NCBI GenBank assembly: GCA_017557195.1
Contig: JAFZAL010000080.1
Coordinates: 1 to 50,242 of the forward strand
DNA: 50,242 nt
Source: Thermoguttaceae bacterium
GTDB lineage: Bacteria; Planctomycetota; Planctomycetia; Pirellulales; Thermoguttaceae
Reading direction: 5' to 3'
Shown in pieces: positions 8,368 to 16,946 of the stretch; position 1 is the stretch's first letter; each line of letters begins with the position of its first letter. The notes under the pieces are model-generated. The model made no database searches, was not told the origin of the DNA, and worked only from the letters and a program-made list of their open reading frames with translations. Made by a program: the position numbers and the translations under genes.

Positions 8368-9081
8368 ATGAGCGCAAACATCCTGATTATCGAAGACGAA
8401 TCCCATATCGCCAACGGATTGAAACTCAATCTGGAAGCGGAAGGCTACCAGACGGACCTCGCCGCCGATGGGCAGACGGGGCTGGAACTGGTTCAGAATT
8501 CCGACGAAGGATACGATTTAATCGTCCTCGACCTGATGCTTCCGGGAATGAGCGGGTATTCCGTTTGTCAGACGCTTCGTCAGCAGGGGTATCTCATGCC
8601 GATTTTGATTCTCTCCGCCCGAACGCTGCCGGAAGACCGCACTCGCGGGTTCGACGTCGGCGCCAATCAGTATATGACCAAGCCCTTCGACCTGGACGAG
8701 TTCCTCGCGCGAGTTCGCAATCTGCTGAGGCTGTCCTCCGTCCGTCCGGAACAGACGCAAGATGAAACAGAGACGTCGTTTACGTTCGGTCCCAATACTG
8801 TCAATTTCAAAACTTTTGAAGCCGTTGGCGCGTCTGGAGAAACTGTTGTTTTGACTGTTCTGGAAATGAAACTGCTCCGTTATTTTATCAAACGACAGGG
8901 AGAAATCGTTTCTCGAGAAGAGCTTCAGAAAAATGTCTGGGAAATCCCGGCGGAAATGAACACCCGAGCCGTCGACCAGTTTATCCGCCGACTTCGCAAG
9001 TACTTTGAACCAGACCCCTCAAATCCGAAATACTTCGTTACTCTCCGCAACATCGGCTACCGATTCACGCCTGCAGAGTAG
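8368..9081 (+). CDS. OmpR/PhoB-family response regulator
   Basis: A 237-residue DNA-binding regulator. The receiver domain (about 3-120) has the acidic pair Glu9/Asp10, phospho-acceptor Asp55 (LIVLDLMLPG), Ser83 and Lys105 (TKPFD). The C-terminal winged helix (about 140-235) contains LTVLEMKLLRYF, REELQKNVW and RAVDQFIRRLRKYFE, and ends near NIGYRF. No histidine kinase is adjacent, so its partner must be elsewhere. The start has no Shine-Dalgarno. The stop codon TAG is the first three bases of the following TAGGCAATAGG array. Confidence 0.93.
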   Translation: MSANILIIEDESHIANGLKLNLEAEGYQTDLAADGQTGLELVQNSDEGYDLIVLDLMLPGMSGYSVCQTLRQQGYLMPILILSARTLPEDRTRGFDVGANQYMTKPFDLDEFLARVRNLLRLSSVRPEQTQDETETSFTFGPNTVNFKTFEAVGASGETVVLTVLEMKLLRYFIKRQGEIVSREELQKNVWEIPAEMNTRAVDQFIRRLRKYFEPDPSNPKYFVTLRNIGYRFTPAE

Positions 9082-9149
9082 GCAATAGGCAGTAGGCAAT
9101 AGGCAGTAGTGAGACGCTTCGCGTCTCTCGCAACTCGCAACTCGCAACT
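9079..9149 (+). repeat. Heptamer array plus hairpin core (copy 1)
   Basis: TAGGCAATAGGCAGTA heptads (9079-9109), the self-complementary core GAGACGCTTCGCGTCTC (9111-9127) and CTCGCAA heptads (9127-9149). It starts at the stop codon of the response regulator. Confidence 0.85.
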
Positions 9150-9211
9150 AATTCTTTCCAACTTTCCTCTTGACAAAAAGTCTTTTTTTTGAAATAAGAC
9201 ATCTAAGAAAA

Positions 9212-9281
9212 GGCAGTAGGCAATAGGCAGTAGGCAGTAGTGAGACGCTTCGCGTCTCTCGCAACTCGCAACTCGCAACTA
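9212..9281 (+). repeat. Heptamer array plus hairpin core (copy 2)
   Basis: Near-identical second copy of the preceding element: GGCAGTA heptads (9212-9240), GAGACGCTTCGCGTCTC (9242-9258) and CTCGCAA heptads to 9281. Between the copies is TTGACA (9170-9175), a possible -35 for proC, without a clear -10. Confidence 0.85.
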
Positions 9282-9320
9282 ACTCAATAATCTCAATTTC
9301 ATTACATACCAAGCACGAAG

Positions 9321-10136
9321 ATGAACATTCCCCCTATTGGATTTATCGGAGCCGGTCAGATGGCGACGGCTTTGGCGAAAGGGTTTATCGGCAGCGGTCT
9401 GGTTGACCCGAAAAAGGTTGTCGCGTCGGATTCGTACGACATGGCGCGGCGCAGCTTTACTCAGCAAACCAAAGCGGAGGCGAAGGAACGCAATGCGGAC
9501 GTCGTCAATCAGTCAACGATTATTATTCTGGCTGTCAAACCGCAGGTGTTGCCGGGCGTCTTGACCGAAATCGAACCGATGATTACCGGGAATCACCTGA
9601 TTGTTTCGATTTGCGCGGGCGTTCCGCTGAGCGCGATTTCCGCTGGACTGAAGGGAAAAGGACGGCTCATTCGCGTCATGCCCAACACGCCGTGTCTGGT
9701 CGGGCAGGGCGCGATGGCGTACAGCATGGGACAAAACACGACGACCAACGACGGGCTGCTCATCCAGACGCTTTTACAGACCATTGGACTTGTCTATCAG
9801 GTTCCGGAGAAGTCGCTTGACGCTGTTACCGGCTTGTCCGGTTCCGGACCGGCGTTTGTCTACATGGTTATCGAAGCCATGGCAGACGGCGGCGTTCGAG
9901 AAGGGCTTCCTCGCCCGATTGCCACCGCGTTGGCGGCGCAATGCGTTCTCGGTTCTGCCAGCATGGTTTTGAAGACGGGCGAACACCCCGGTCTGCTGAA
10001 AGACAAAGTTTGCTCGCCGGCGGGTACGACCATCGAAGGCATCGCCGCTCTGGAACGCAACGGAGTCCGAAACGCCTTTATCCAGGCGGTTCACGCCGCA
10101 ACGGTTCGCTCGCAAGAATTAGGGGGAAAGAAGTAG
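9321..10136 (+). CDS. proC: Pyrroline-5-carboxylate reductase
   Basis: A 271-residue cytoplasmic enzyme that reduces 1-pyrroline-5-carboxylate to proline with NAD(P)H, the last step of proline synthesis. The Rossmann motif IGFIGAGQMATALAKG is at the N-terminus. VKPQ follows in the middle, and the C-terminal domain has GLSGSGPAFVY, MADGGVREGL, HPGLLKDKVCSPAGTTIEGI and ALERNGVR, all characteristic of ProC. Length is normal. It stands alone between repeat arrays, so a monocistronic unit is likely. Confidence 0.96.
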   Translation: MNIPPIGFIGAGQMATALAKGFIGSGLVDPKKVVASDSYDMARRSFTQQTKAEAKERNADVVNQSTIIILAVKPQVLPGVLTEIEPMITGNHLIVSICAGVPLSAISAGLKGKGRLIRVMPNTPCLVGQGAMAYSMGQNTTTNDGLLIQTLLQTIGLVYQVPEKSLDAVTGLSGSGPAFVYMVIEAMADGGVREGLPRPIATALAAQCVLGSASMVLKTGEHPGLLKDKVCSPAGTTIEGIAALERNGVRNAFIQAVHAATVRSQELGGKK

Positions 10137-10230
10137 TAGGCAATAAGCAGTAGTTTTTAGCGCTTAGGACGCAAAGCGCCCCCTCACTATGCACTATGCA
10201 CTATGCACTACGCACTCGTAACTCGCAACT
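10137..10230 (+). repeat. Mixed heptamer array (GGCAATA, CACTATG, CTCGCAA types)
   Basis: A short GGCAATA block (10137-10153), a core with TTAGCGCTTAGGACGCAAAGCGCC-like sequence (10157-10180), then four CACTATG/CACTACG heptads and CTCGCAACT (10185-10230). ATGs inside CACTATG create a false upstream start for the next gene. Confidence 0.8.
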
Positions 10231-10243
10231 TAAAAAAACAACC

Positions 10244-10744
10244 ATGTCCCTATTCGACAATCCTGAATATAAATGGCGAGAAACGTACTTCGTGTACTAT
10301 TCTCGAGAAACGGTTCCTCAGTTTGAAAAGGCTTTGGGAAGAGTTCGCAAACGCATTCCTGGAGTGAACGAAATCGATGTAACGCGCGACGATTCCGGGG
10401 CGCTGCAGGCGGTTTCTCTGCTCTTTCCGACCGGGGCGTCCGGGGTTGATCTGATTTTGACAACCCCGTCAGACGATGCGTCGCCTATTGAAGAAGCCAA
10501 CAACATGCTGGACGAAATCCCGGACAAGCGAACGAGGAACATCCTCCAACGCTCTGATTCTCGCGTCGATATTCTGCATTTTGAAAAGACGACGGAAAAG
10601 AAACATACGTTCGACCTGTTCGGGTCGGATGACGACGATTTAATGGAGGAGTTTGACCCGTCTGGTCTGCTCATGCTTATCGACCAACTGGTTAAAACGT
10701 CTCATGGCGTCGCCATTGACCCTCAAACCGGGATTACGCTGTAA
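10244..10744 (+). CDS. Conserved hypothetical protein, acidic
   Basis: I do not recognise this 166-residue protein. It has no signal peptide or membrane segment. An N-terminal part (1-90) with mixed alpha/beta character begins MSLFDNPEYKWRETYFVYY; an acidic stretch FGSDDDDLMEEFD lies near residue 130. The start at 10244 is preferred because the upstream in-frame ATGs at 10196 and beyond lie inside CACTATG heptads. No Shine-Dalgarno is visible. It follows proC by about 107 bases. Confidence 0.65.
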   Translation: MSLFDNPEYKWRETYFVYYSRETVPQFEKALGRVRKRIPGVNEIDVTRDDSGALQAVSLLFPTGASGVDLILTTPSDDASPIEEANNMLDEIPDKRTRNILQRSDSRVDILHFEKTTEKKHTFDLFGSDDDDLMEEFDPSGLLMLIDQLVKTSHGVAIDPQTGITL

Positions 10745-10752
10745 GGATTTTG

Positions 10753-12585
10753 TTATTCCTTCCGGTAACGGCATCTTGTTCCAGGCGATCCAGACATGAC
10801 GCCTGTAACAGATACGCCTCCTTCTGAGGAGTCTTCAATATAAATGCCGAGCCGGGAGGTTGAACCTTTAGGATTGAGACTGGTCATCATGGAACAACGC
10901 CCTCCGGTCTCGCGTTCAATAATAGTGAGTATGACTCGAGTTTCAGAGTCGCGGATTAGCTGACGGAAGTGGTCTTCATCCCAGACTTCCTTATTATTTA
11001 CAGCAATAATTCGGTCCCCTTCCTCAGGCATATAATTGGGTTCTGAATAACCGATCGTACAATCTCCATTATCCAGGAAACGGCATCTTGATCCAGGCGA
11101 TCCAGACATGACGCCTGTAACAGTTACACCTCCTTGAGAGGCGTCTTCAACATATATTCCAAGCCGGGAAGTCGAACCCTGAGGTTCAAGATCCGTCATC
11201 ATATAATATGGCTTTCCTGTCTTGCGGTCAATTATACTCAGAACGACTCGCGATTTGTCAGAATTGCGAATTACATAACGAAAATGATCTTCATCCTGAA
11301 TTTCATTATCATTCACATAGGTTATTCTATCTCCATTTCGTGGTTGATAATTAGGCTCCGTCCACTTCTGATTTATAATTCGGTCATCGCAGCCGGGCAG
11401 CGACCAGTAGTAATAATGATACGTATGCCTGAACATTTTATTACTCGGGTCTCGGAAGTTAGAACAATTCAAAACATTTGTCTCAACGTTGTCCAATAGC
11501 GTTTTCCAACTAATCGAGCTGTTGAGATGACCCTTTACGTATTCACAAAAGTAATGAGTAAAATATGCGCCAATATAATCATTATTCCAGGATGTTTGAC
11601 CGGGGCTTGATGCGTTAAAATCAACCAGGCCACTATTATTGAAAAACAGCGTGTTGAAAATTGGAGGAACTGTTTGTGGCTGAAAAGCAGCCGCTGGATA
11701 ATGCCCATAAGGCGCTGGGCAATAACTGTGGCAAGCTTCTGTCATAAAAACAGTCAAACGCGCGTTTTTGGCAAGCAATGCATTGCGTATTTTTGAACGG
11801 TACATCGCAATGTCCCGATCGCATGACAACCAGAGAACATGTCCGTTTTCATTGAAGGAACCATGACAGTGCCAAAAAAAAACAATCGTATCTGAAGGAC
11901 CGGCAGGACAGTTTCGAATGGCTGTCATAATATCTTCTGCGACATTATCGCCGGACTGTGAAAAATCCGGCCCCGTCCACCCACTACCGGGATATCCGTA
12001 AATCACAAGCTTATCATTCGGTATATTCAAAATGAAAAGGTTGCGTAACTTTGACACCGTTTCGCCAATTGCTTTTCCAATCCTTGAATCATTGTAATCC
12101 CCTTCACAAAATAAATATATTTTCTGATATGGATCAATGGGCTGAACCGGAATATGACCGCCGCCTCCGCCTCCGCGAACGCCCAGAACCCAGGTTTGGG
12201 TAATTGCTTGTCGCGGGCGTTTTGTACTGATGCTGCCGCCATAAGCTCCAGCCAAAACGTTGGGATCGTTTGTTTCGTACAAATCCAAAAGACCATCTTC
12301 CATATCCAACCAGTCAATAGCGTTGTTGTTATTGACGACGTCGCGAAGCTCGGCCCAGGTCGGAAGACGTAAACCGTACTTCTGCACTAAGCGCATCGCA
12401 TAATCATGGTCGTTATCGGCGCTGTCGATTGTTACGCTCCACTCCAGACCCGTTCTGGTGTCGCGATAGATTGTAATCGGGCTGTCCTGAACTTTAACCC
12501 AGCCGGCCTGTGCGCCTGATGAAAAACTAGCAAAAAATGCAAATACGGCTGCAAAAAAAACAATGCTTCTTAAACGTAAACTCAT
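10753..12585 (-). CDS. Secreted caspase-like protein with two PDZ-like repeats
   Basis: A 610-residue exported protein. Residues 1-28 are a signal peptide (cleavage near AQA-GW). About 38-135 resembles the DUF1566 / Lcl-type domain (TGLEW..., LRLPTWAELRDVV). About 155-380 has a caspase-fold signature: His241 in FFWHCHGS and Cys285 in MTEACHS, matching the HG and CHS dyad of metacaspase-like peptidases. The C-terminus holds two PDZ-like repeats (about 395-500 and 500-610), each with GDRI..VN..E..DEDHFR and GVMSGSPG. The corresponding DNA near 10763-10865 and 11077-11184 is clearly duplicated. The start has AAAGGAG six bases upstream. Substrate is unknown; pseudo-enzyme status cannot be excluded. 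Confidence 0.8.
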   Translation of the reverse strand: MSLRLRSIVFFAAVFAFFASFSSGAQAGWVKVQDSPITIYRDTRTGLEWSVTIDSADNDHDYAMRLVQKYGLRLPTWAELRDVVNNNNAIDWLDMEDGLLDLYETNDPNVLAGAYGGSISTKRPRQAITQTWVLGVRGGGGGGHIPVQPIDPYQKIYLFCEGDYNDSRIGKAIGETVSKLRNLFILNIPNDKLVIYGYPGSGWTGPDFSQSGDNVAEDIMTAIRNCPAGPSDTIVFFWHCHGSFNENGHVLWLSCDRDIAMYRSKIRNALLAKNARLTVFMTEACHSYCPAPYGHYPAAAFQPQTVPPIFNTLFFNNSGLVDFNASSPGQTSWNNDYIGAYFTHYFCEYVKGHLNSSISWKTLLDNVETNVLNCSNFRDPSNKMFRHTYHYYYWSLPGCDDRIINQKWTEPNYQPRNGDRITYVNDNEIQDEDHFRYVIRNSDKSRVVLSIIDRKTGKPYYMMTDLEPQGSTSRLGIYVEDASQGGVTVTGVMSGSPGSRCRFLDNGDCTIGYSEPNYMPEEGDRIIAVNNKEVWDEDHFRQLIRDSETRVILTIIERETGGRCSMMTSLNPKGSTSRLGIYIEDSSEGGVSVTGVMSGSPGTRCRYRKE

Positions 12586-12645
12586 AACAAACTCCTTTTC
12601 ATAAATCGTGAAACGAGGTTTTCTTTTGGGCTTTGTCTGATTTTG

Positions 12646-12674
12646 ATTATAACCCCTTTTTTTATATTTTGCAA
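12646..12674 (-). promoter_or_regulatory. Sigma70-type promoter for the caspase-like gene
   Basis: Minus strand: TTGCAA (12674-12669), a 17-base spacer containing an A-tract, and TATAAT (12651-12646), about 60 bases upstream of the ATG. Confidence 0.6.
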
Positions 12675-12689
12675 CGGTCTGGACATCTT

Positions 12690-12739
12690 AAAAAATGACT
12701 CTCTAACAAAATCTGTAGAAAGTTGCTTTGTTAGAGAGT
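12690..12739 (-). terminator. Rho-independent terminator
   Basis: Perfect 13-bp inverted repeat ACTCTCTAACAAA / TTTGTTAGAGAGT (12698-12710 and 12727-12739) followed on the minus strand by six T. It would end the transcript from 13595 before the caspase-like gene's own promoter. Confidence 0.8.
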
Positions 12740-12753
12740 TTGAATTGCAGACG

Positions 12754-12870
12754 TCATTCATTAGGCGTCTGAAAAGTCCCGACAAGCGCTTTCTCTGAAA
12801 GTTTTCCAAAAACGTTACGAGCGCGAACTTCAACAGTCCATTTCATACCGGGAACCAGATTGTTAAAACA
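12754..12870 (-). pseudogene. Fibronectin-type-III C-terminal remnant
   Basis: An open stretch of 38 codons without a proper start reads NLVPGMKWTVEVRARNVFG, then KLSEKALVGTFQTPNE and a stop. The G(L/M)xWTVxVRARNxFG pattern is the F-G strand region of a fibronectin type III domain. It lies between the secreted-protein gene and its terminator. It is probably the tail of a once longer protein. Confidence 0.4.
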
Positions 12871-12896
12871 TTAGCTTAACCTTAAAATTTTAAATG

Positions 12897-13595
12897 TTAA
12901 TTAATGTTAATAACTTCTTTATTAGAAGGAATTTCATAAAATTTCGCAACACTCCATCCATTGGATTTTAATTGGTCTTCTAACCAACCAATGCCGCGTT
13001 TCTGTAAATTATTCCTTCCATTTGCTTTGTTATAACCATCGATGATTCTTGTGATTCCATTATTATAATAACGAGTTGTGAAACGGTTGTTTGCATAATT
13101 TTCATAACTATATCTTCCACGATCAACTCTATCCCACAAATAGGTGTCAAATGTTTGTGTCGAACCTTCGATATATGGAACAATTACCATAACATTTCCT
13201 TGACGTTTGTATTCTCTTGTATAAGATGTAAACGCAGACCCGTCTTTAATCCAGTAATAATGGGTGTCATTTGACAATGCCCCAATATTTCCCCCCCCAT
13301 CAACCTCAACGTATATATAAAATCTCCCCAATCCTTTCCAAAACGTTCTGGAACTGTGCGGTCCAATTTCATACCATCCATCAATAACGTCAGCAGTCGA
13401 ATCCGGAACATCCATACTTGTACTAATATGGTCGGTATTGGTATTTTCGGTATATCCAATCACCACCCATAGCTTATAATTGGAATTGTTATTAACCGTA
13501 ATTTGGTTTGCAGCGTCAGCAACGTTAGCCGTGAAGCAGGAAGTCAGGAAAACAACGGTCAGCAAAAACAGGTTGGTCAAAGCGAAATTTCTCAT
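12897..13595 (-). CDS. Small secreted protein, DUF1036-like
   Basis: A 232-residue exported protein. The signal region (1-29) offers a lipobox-like LTSC at Cys20 or signal peptidase I cleavage after ADA. Residues 32-95 (ITVNNNSNYKLWVVIGY ... GWYEIGPHSS) resemble DUF1036, a small beta domain. The rest is rich in Asn, Tyr and Gly and unrecognised. GGAG lies eight bases before the ATG. The gene ends just before a fibronectin remnant and a terminator, so it may be the surviving front part of a larger secreted protein. Its promoter spacer holds a 14-base homopolymer, a possible switch. Confidence 0.65.
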   Translation of the reverse strand: MRNFALTNLFLLTVVFLTSCFTANVADAANQITVNNNSNYKLWVVIGYTENTNTDHISTSMDVPDSTADVIDGWYEIGPHSSRTFWKGLGRFYIYVEVDGGGNIGALSNDTHYYWIKDGSAFTSYTREYKRQGNVMVIVPYIEGSTQTFDTYLWDRVDRGRYSYENYANNRFTTRYYNNGITRIIDGYNKANGRNNLQKRGIGWLEDQLKSNGWSVAKFYEIPSNKEVININ

Positions 13596-13701
13596 TGTTC
13601 AATCTCCATGAAGTTAAAGTGGATGTAAATGAAGTTTGTTTTTCAAACGAAACGAATGGTAACTTCTTGAAAAGAACCAAATTACCACCCTTTACATTAA
13701 T

Positions 13702-13730
13702 AGCATAATTGTTTTTTTTTTTTTTGTCAA
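13702..13730 (-). promoter_or_regulatory. Promoter with a T14/A14 tract in its spacer
   Basis: Minus strand: TTGACA (13730-13725), a 17-base spacer that begins with the A-tract, and TATGCT (13707-13702). The homopolymer occupies 13712-13725 on the plus strand as 14 T. Slippage would change the -35/-10 distance. Confidence 0.55.
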
Positions 13731-14052
13731 TAAAGCGCCGAGAATTTTTTACGAAATTTATTAATATTTATTATGTTGACAAATACACACATTATTTTAC
13801 TATTTAGTTTTCCAGAACATATTGATTATTAAAAGGTTAACGCATTTTTTAAGTAGCAATTCGAGACGCTTTTTGGCTCCGAATGAATTTAGTGTATGCA
13901 GATTCTTTTTGTTGCTTTCCAGCTGAAAATCATTTAGCGCTTACCGATTTGACACATTTAAGAACGCAGACGTCAGACAGTTGCCTATTTTTGCTAGTTA
14001 GAACAATTTATGCATTTCATCTTTCAAAACAATTATTTTCTCTTTTAGACGC
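13731..14052. other. A+T-rich spacer between divergent genes
   Basis: I see no gene, RNA or repeat in this stretch. It separates the divergent promoters of the secreted-protein gene and the permease gene. Confidence 0.5.
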
Positions 14053-14080
14053 TTGATTCTTGTAATTAATAGAGTAAAAT
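14053..14080 (+). promoter_or_regulatory. Possible sigma70-type promoter for the MacB-like permease
   Basis: TTGATT (14053-14058), a 16-base spacer and TAAAAT (14075-14080). The heptamer arrays at 14088-14234 lie between it and the ATG. Confidence 0.5.
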
Positions 14081-14087
14081 AGATATT

Positions 14088-14234
14088 GAGTTGCGAGTAG
14101 CGAGTTGCGAGAAGATTTTCACTACTGCCTTTTGTTCGGTTCGCCTTCGGCGAACTGCGTAATTCCGCTCCCGCTGGTCGCTCCATTACCGCCTTCCATT
14201 TTGCCTATTCCCTATTCCCTACTCCCCATTCCCT
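14088..14234 (+). repeat. Leader array: GAGTTGC, module C and ATTCCCT heptads
   Basis: GAGTTGC/GAGTAGC heptads (14088-14114), CACTACTGCC, a small hairpin TTCGCCTTCGGCGAA, a module C variant (CGCTCCCGCTGGTCGCT) and finally ATTCCCT/ACTCCCC heptads ending three bases before the ATG at 14238. Confidence 0.8.
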
Positions 14235-14237
14235 GAT

Positions 14238-15560
14238 ATGTACATTTGGTTTCGCACATGGCAGCTGGGCGTTAAAAGCCTGTTGCTGCACCCGCTTCGG
14301 TCGCTGTTGACCGTACTGGGTATTTTTATCGGCGTTTCGAGCGTAATTTGGCTCCTCGCTATTGGCGAGGGAATCAGCCAAAAAGCGCAGGAACAGATTG
14401 AAAACCTCGGCGCAACGAACATCATTGTTCGTACGGTCAAGCCGTCGGCGGACTCAGAAAAGAACCAAAGCCATATTCTCACCTACGGAATTCAGCGAGC
14501 GGATTATGAGGTTTTGGCGCAGTCTATTCCGTCGATTGTCGAAAGCGTTCCGATTCGTGAAATGCGGCGAAAATTCACTGCTGGCAATCAGGAAATGGAA
14601 GGACGTCTGGTCGGCTGTACGCCAGAATACGCTGAAATCAACAAGCTCAAGCTGGCGCGAGGGCATTTTCTGACCACGACCGAATGCGAGGCGAAAAAGA
14701 ATTACTGCGTTTTAGCCGCCGAGACGGCGGAACGTCTGTTTCGATTTGCCAATCCGATCGGGAAAAACGTCAAGGTAGAAGAGTCGTTTTATCAGGTTGT
14801 CGGCGTTTTGGAACCGCGTCAGGCGACAGCCGCCATCGGCGGGTCGTTAGACGCCCAGGAGTTTAACACCGATATTTACATTCCCATTAAAACCCTATGG
14901 GAACGCATGGGCGACTTAACCATTATCCCGCAGGGGTCGTCACAGGAAAGAACGGAAATTGAGTTGAGTCAGATTACGCTTCAGGTTGCGTCGGTCAACG
15001 AAGTTGAAGCGACAGCCAAGGCGGTTGAAACGATTCTTTCCGCCCGGCGTCCAGACGGCGACTATGCAATTACCGTTCCGTTGGAACTGCTGGAACAGGC
15101 GCGAACGACGCGATTGATGTTCATTCTCTTTATGGGCATGATTGCTGCGATTTCGTTGGTCGTCGGCGGCATCGGGATTATGAACATTATGCTGGCGACT
15201 GTTACAGAACGAACGCGAGAGATTGGTATTCGCCGCGCTCTGGGCGCAAAGCGAAGCGACATCACCCGGCAGTTTCTGGTCGAAACGGTTGCCCTGTCGT
15301 CAGTCGGCGGCATCGTCGGGATTTTGGTCGGGTTTACGTGCGGTCCGATTATCGAATTCGGAAAGTACATCATGAAATCGTCGTTCCCAACGGTCATGGC
15401 ATCGCTGCCGCCAGAGGTGGTCAACATGTCGCCGATTATCGTGCCATGGAGCATTCCTGTCGCGTTTTTCATCGCTGTTGGAATCGGCGTTATTTTTGGG
15501 CTTTATCCCGCCAGACGCGCCGCCATGATGGACCCGATCGAAGCGTTACGGCACGAATAA
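14238..15560 (+). CDS. FtsX/MacB-family ABC transporter permease
   Basis: A 440-residue inner-membrane protein. TM1 lies at about 24-45 (LLTVLGIFIGVSSVIWLLAI), followed by a large periplasmic MacB_PCD domain (about 50-285). Three C-terminal helices follow: LMFILFMGMIAAISLVVGGI, VALSSVGGIVGILVGFTCG, and IPVAFFIAVGIGVIFGLYPA before ARRAAMMDPIEALRHE. The ERTREIGIRRALGA motif after TM2 is diagnostic. This class works with a LolD/MacB ATPase on lipoproteins, toxins or cell-wall enzymes; no ATPase gene is adjacent. The ATG follows pyrimidine heptads without a Shine-Dalgarno. Confidence 0.92.
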   Translation: MYIWFRTWQLGVKSLLLHPLRSLLTVLGIFIGVSSVIWLLAIGEGISQKAQEQIENLGATNIIVRTVKPSADSEKNQSHILTYGIQRADYEVLAQSIPSIVESVPIREMRRKFTAGNQEMEGRLVGCTPEYAEINKLKLARGHFLTTTECEAKKNYCVLAAETAERLFRFANPIGKNVKVEESFYQVVGVLEPRQATAAIGGSLDAQEFNTDIYIPIKTLWERMGDLTIIPQGSSQERTEIELSQITLQVASVNEVEATAKAVETILSARRPDGDYAITVPLELLEQARTTRLMFILFMGMIAAISLVVGGIGIMNIMLATVTERTREIGIRRALGAKRSDITRQFLVETVALSSVGGIVGILVGFTCGPIIEFGKYIMKSSFPTVMASLPPEVVNMSPIIVPWSIPVAFFIAVGIGVIFGLYPARRAAMMDPIEALRHE

Positions 15561-15667
15561 ACGACCGGGCGCCCACCCTTGACAATTCCAGAAGATTTGT
15601 CAGAATATTATTAGCGTATAGCGTAACATTTTTAGGAAGTAAGTTTATGTGAGAAGTTTTGATTAAA

Positions 15668-15696
15668 CTACTCCCTATTCCCTATTCCCCATTCCC
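15668..15696 (+). repeat. ATTCCCT heptamer array before galT
   Basis: Four pyrimidine heptads (CTCCCTATTCCCTATTCCCC type) ending seven bases before the galT ATG. TTGACA at 15579-15584 upstream is a possible -35, with no convincing -10. Confidence 0.75.
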
Positions 15697-15703
15697 TAAA
15701 AAA

Positions 15704-16759
15704 ATGCAAGAATATTTCCTCACTCACCCGCATCGTCGATACAACGCCCTGACAGGCGACTGGCTGTTAGTTTCTCCGCACCGCGCTCTGCGTCCCTGGC
15801 AGGGGAAAAACGAAACGCCGGCGCCGGATACGCGTCCGGAATACGATCCCAAATGCTATCTGTGCCCAACTAATACGCGAGCGGGCGTAGACGCTGACGG
15901 AAATCAGCTGGCAAATCCGAAATACGAACATACGTTTGTCTTTACCAACGACTACGCAGCTCTGCTGCCGGATCCGGTTCCGGAATCTGTTACGATTGAA
16001 AACGACCCATTATTCCAGATTCAGGCGGTTCGCGGAACGTGCCGGGTGATTTGTTTCTCCCCGAAACACAATTTGACCATTCCCCAGATGGAACCGGCGG
16101 ACATCGCTCAGGTTATCAATCTGTGGCAGGCGCAAACGAAAGAGCTTCGCGCCAAATACCGCTGGGTTCAGCTTTTTGAAAACAAGGGCGACATTATGGG
16201 CTGCTCCAATCCGCACCCGCATGGGCAGATTTGGGCGTCCGACACGCTTCCCAACGAACCGGGCAAAGAAGACGCCAGACAGAAAGAATACTTCCAGAAA
16301 AACGGGCGACCGCTGCTGATGGACTACCTTCAGCGAGAACTCGAGCAGAAAGAACGCCTGTTCTGCGAGAACGAACATTGGGCGGTTCTCGTTCCGTTCT
16401 GGGCGCTGTGGCCCTACGAAACGCTGTTGCTTCCGAAAGTTCACGTTCCAAGTATGGACGTCCTTCCGGAAGAAATGAAAGCGTCGCTGGCGGAAATCCT
16501 CAAGCGATTCCTCAGCGCGTACGACAGAATGTTCGACTGCATTTTCCCGTACTCGATGGGCTGGCACGGCGCGCCCGGCGTTGACGCTAACGGTTCCATG
16601 GGCGACAGCGACGCCTGGCAGCTGCACGCGCATTTCTATCCGCCGCTGCTTCGTTCCGCCAAGGTCAAAAAGTTCATGGTCGGTTACGAAATGCTCGGAG
16701 AACCTCAGCGCGACATCACCCCGGAACAAGCCGCCGCGAAGCTGCGAGCGCTACTGTAA
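15704..16759 (+). CDS. galT: Galactose-1-phosphate uridylyltransferase
   Basis: A 351-residue cytoplasmic enzyme of the Leloir pathway that exchanges UMP between UDP-glucose and galactose-1-phosphate. Zinc-site cysteines are in CYLC (Cys51, Cys54) with His122 (PKHNLT). The nucleophile is His173 in [12 protein letters not shown] (HPH at 171-173). The C-terminal half has [15 protein letters not shown] and [14 protein letters not shown]. Length matches class I GalT. The in-frame ATT/ATG region at 15659 lies in repeat sequence, so the ATG at 15704 before [12 protein letters not shown] is preferred. No gal genes are adjacent. Confidence 0.95.
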   Translation: MQEYFLTHPHRRYNALTGDWLLVSPHRALRPWQGKNETPAPDTRPEYDPKCYLCPTNTRAGVDADGNQLANPKYEHTFVFTNDYAALLPDPVPESVTIENDPLFQIQAVRGTCRVICFSPKHNLTIPQMEPADIAQVINLWQAQTKELRAKYRWVQLFENKGDIMGCSNPHPHGQIWASDTLPNEPGKEDARQKEYFQKNGRPLLMDYLQRELEQKERLFCENEHWAVLVPFWALWPYETLLLPKVHVPSMDVLPEEMKASLAEILKRFLSAYDRMFDCIFPYSMGWHGAPGVDANGSMGDSDAWQLHAHFYPPLLRSAKVKKFMVGYEMLGEPQRDITPEQAAAKLRALL

Positions 16760-16767
16760 GATAAACA

Positions 16768-16946
16768 AGTGGTAAGTATTCAGTGGTAAGTAGTAAGGAC
16801 GCAAAGCGTAAAACAGTGGTAAGTTTTAAGTGGTAAGTGGTAAGGACGCAAGCGGAACTCCCACTGACCACTAACCACTTTCCACTTACCACTTTCCACT
16901 AACCACTTACCACTAATTACTCCACTCCCTACTCCCCATTCCCTAC
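16768..16946 (+). repeat. Long inverted heptamer arms (GTGGTAA / CCACTTA)
   Basis: After the galT stop, GTGGTAA heptads (16768-16846) are interrupted twice by GGACGCAAAGCG-like cores (16797-16808 and 16842-16854). The complement, CCACTTA/CCACTAA/CCACTTT heptads, fills 16860-16918. ACTCCCTACTCCCCATTCCC heptads then lead to the argJ ATG at 16948. The transcript would form a long imperfect hairpin. Confidence 0.85.

Noticed and set aside
9079..9281. CRISPR-like look of the repeat arrays
   Set aside because: Units are seven bases, contiguous, without unique spacers of 30-40 bases, and no cas genes are present.
12582..12833. Open frame of 83 codons on the minus strand
   Set aside because: It runs across the terminator and promoter in that spacer; the fibronectin remnant is in another frame and explains the sequence better.
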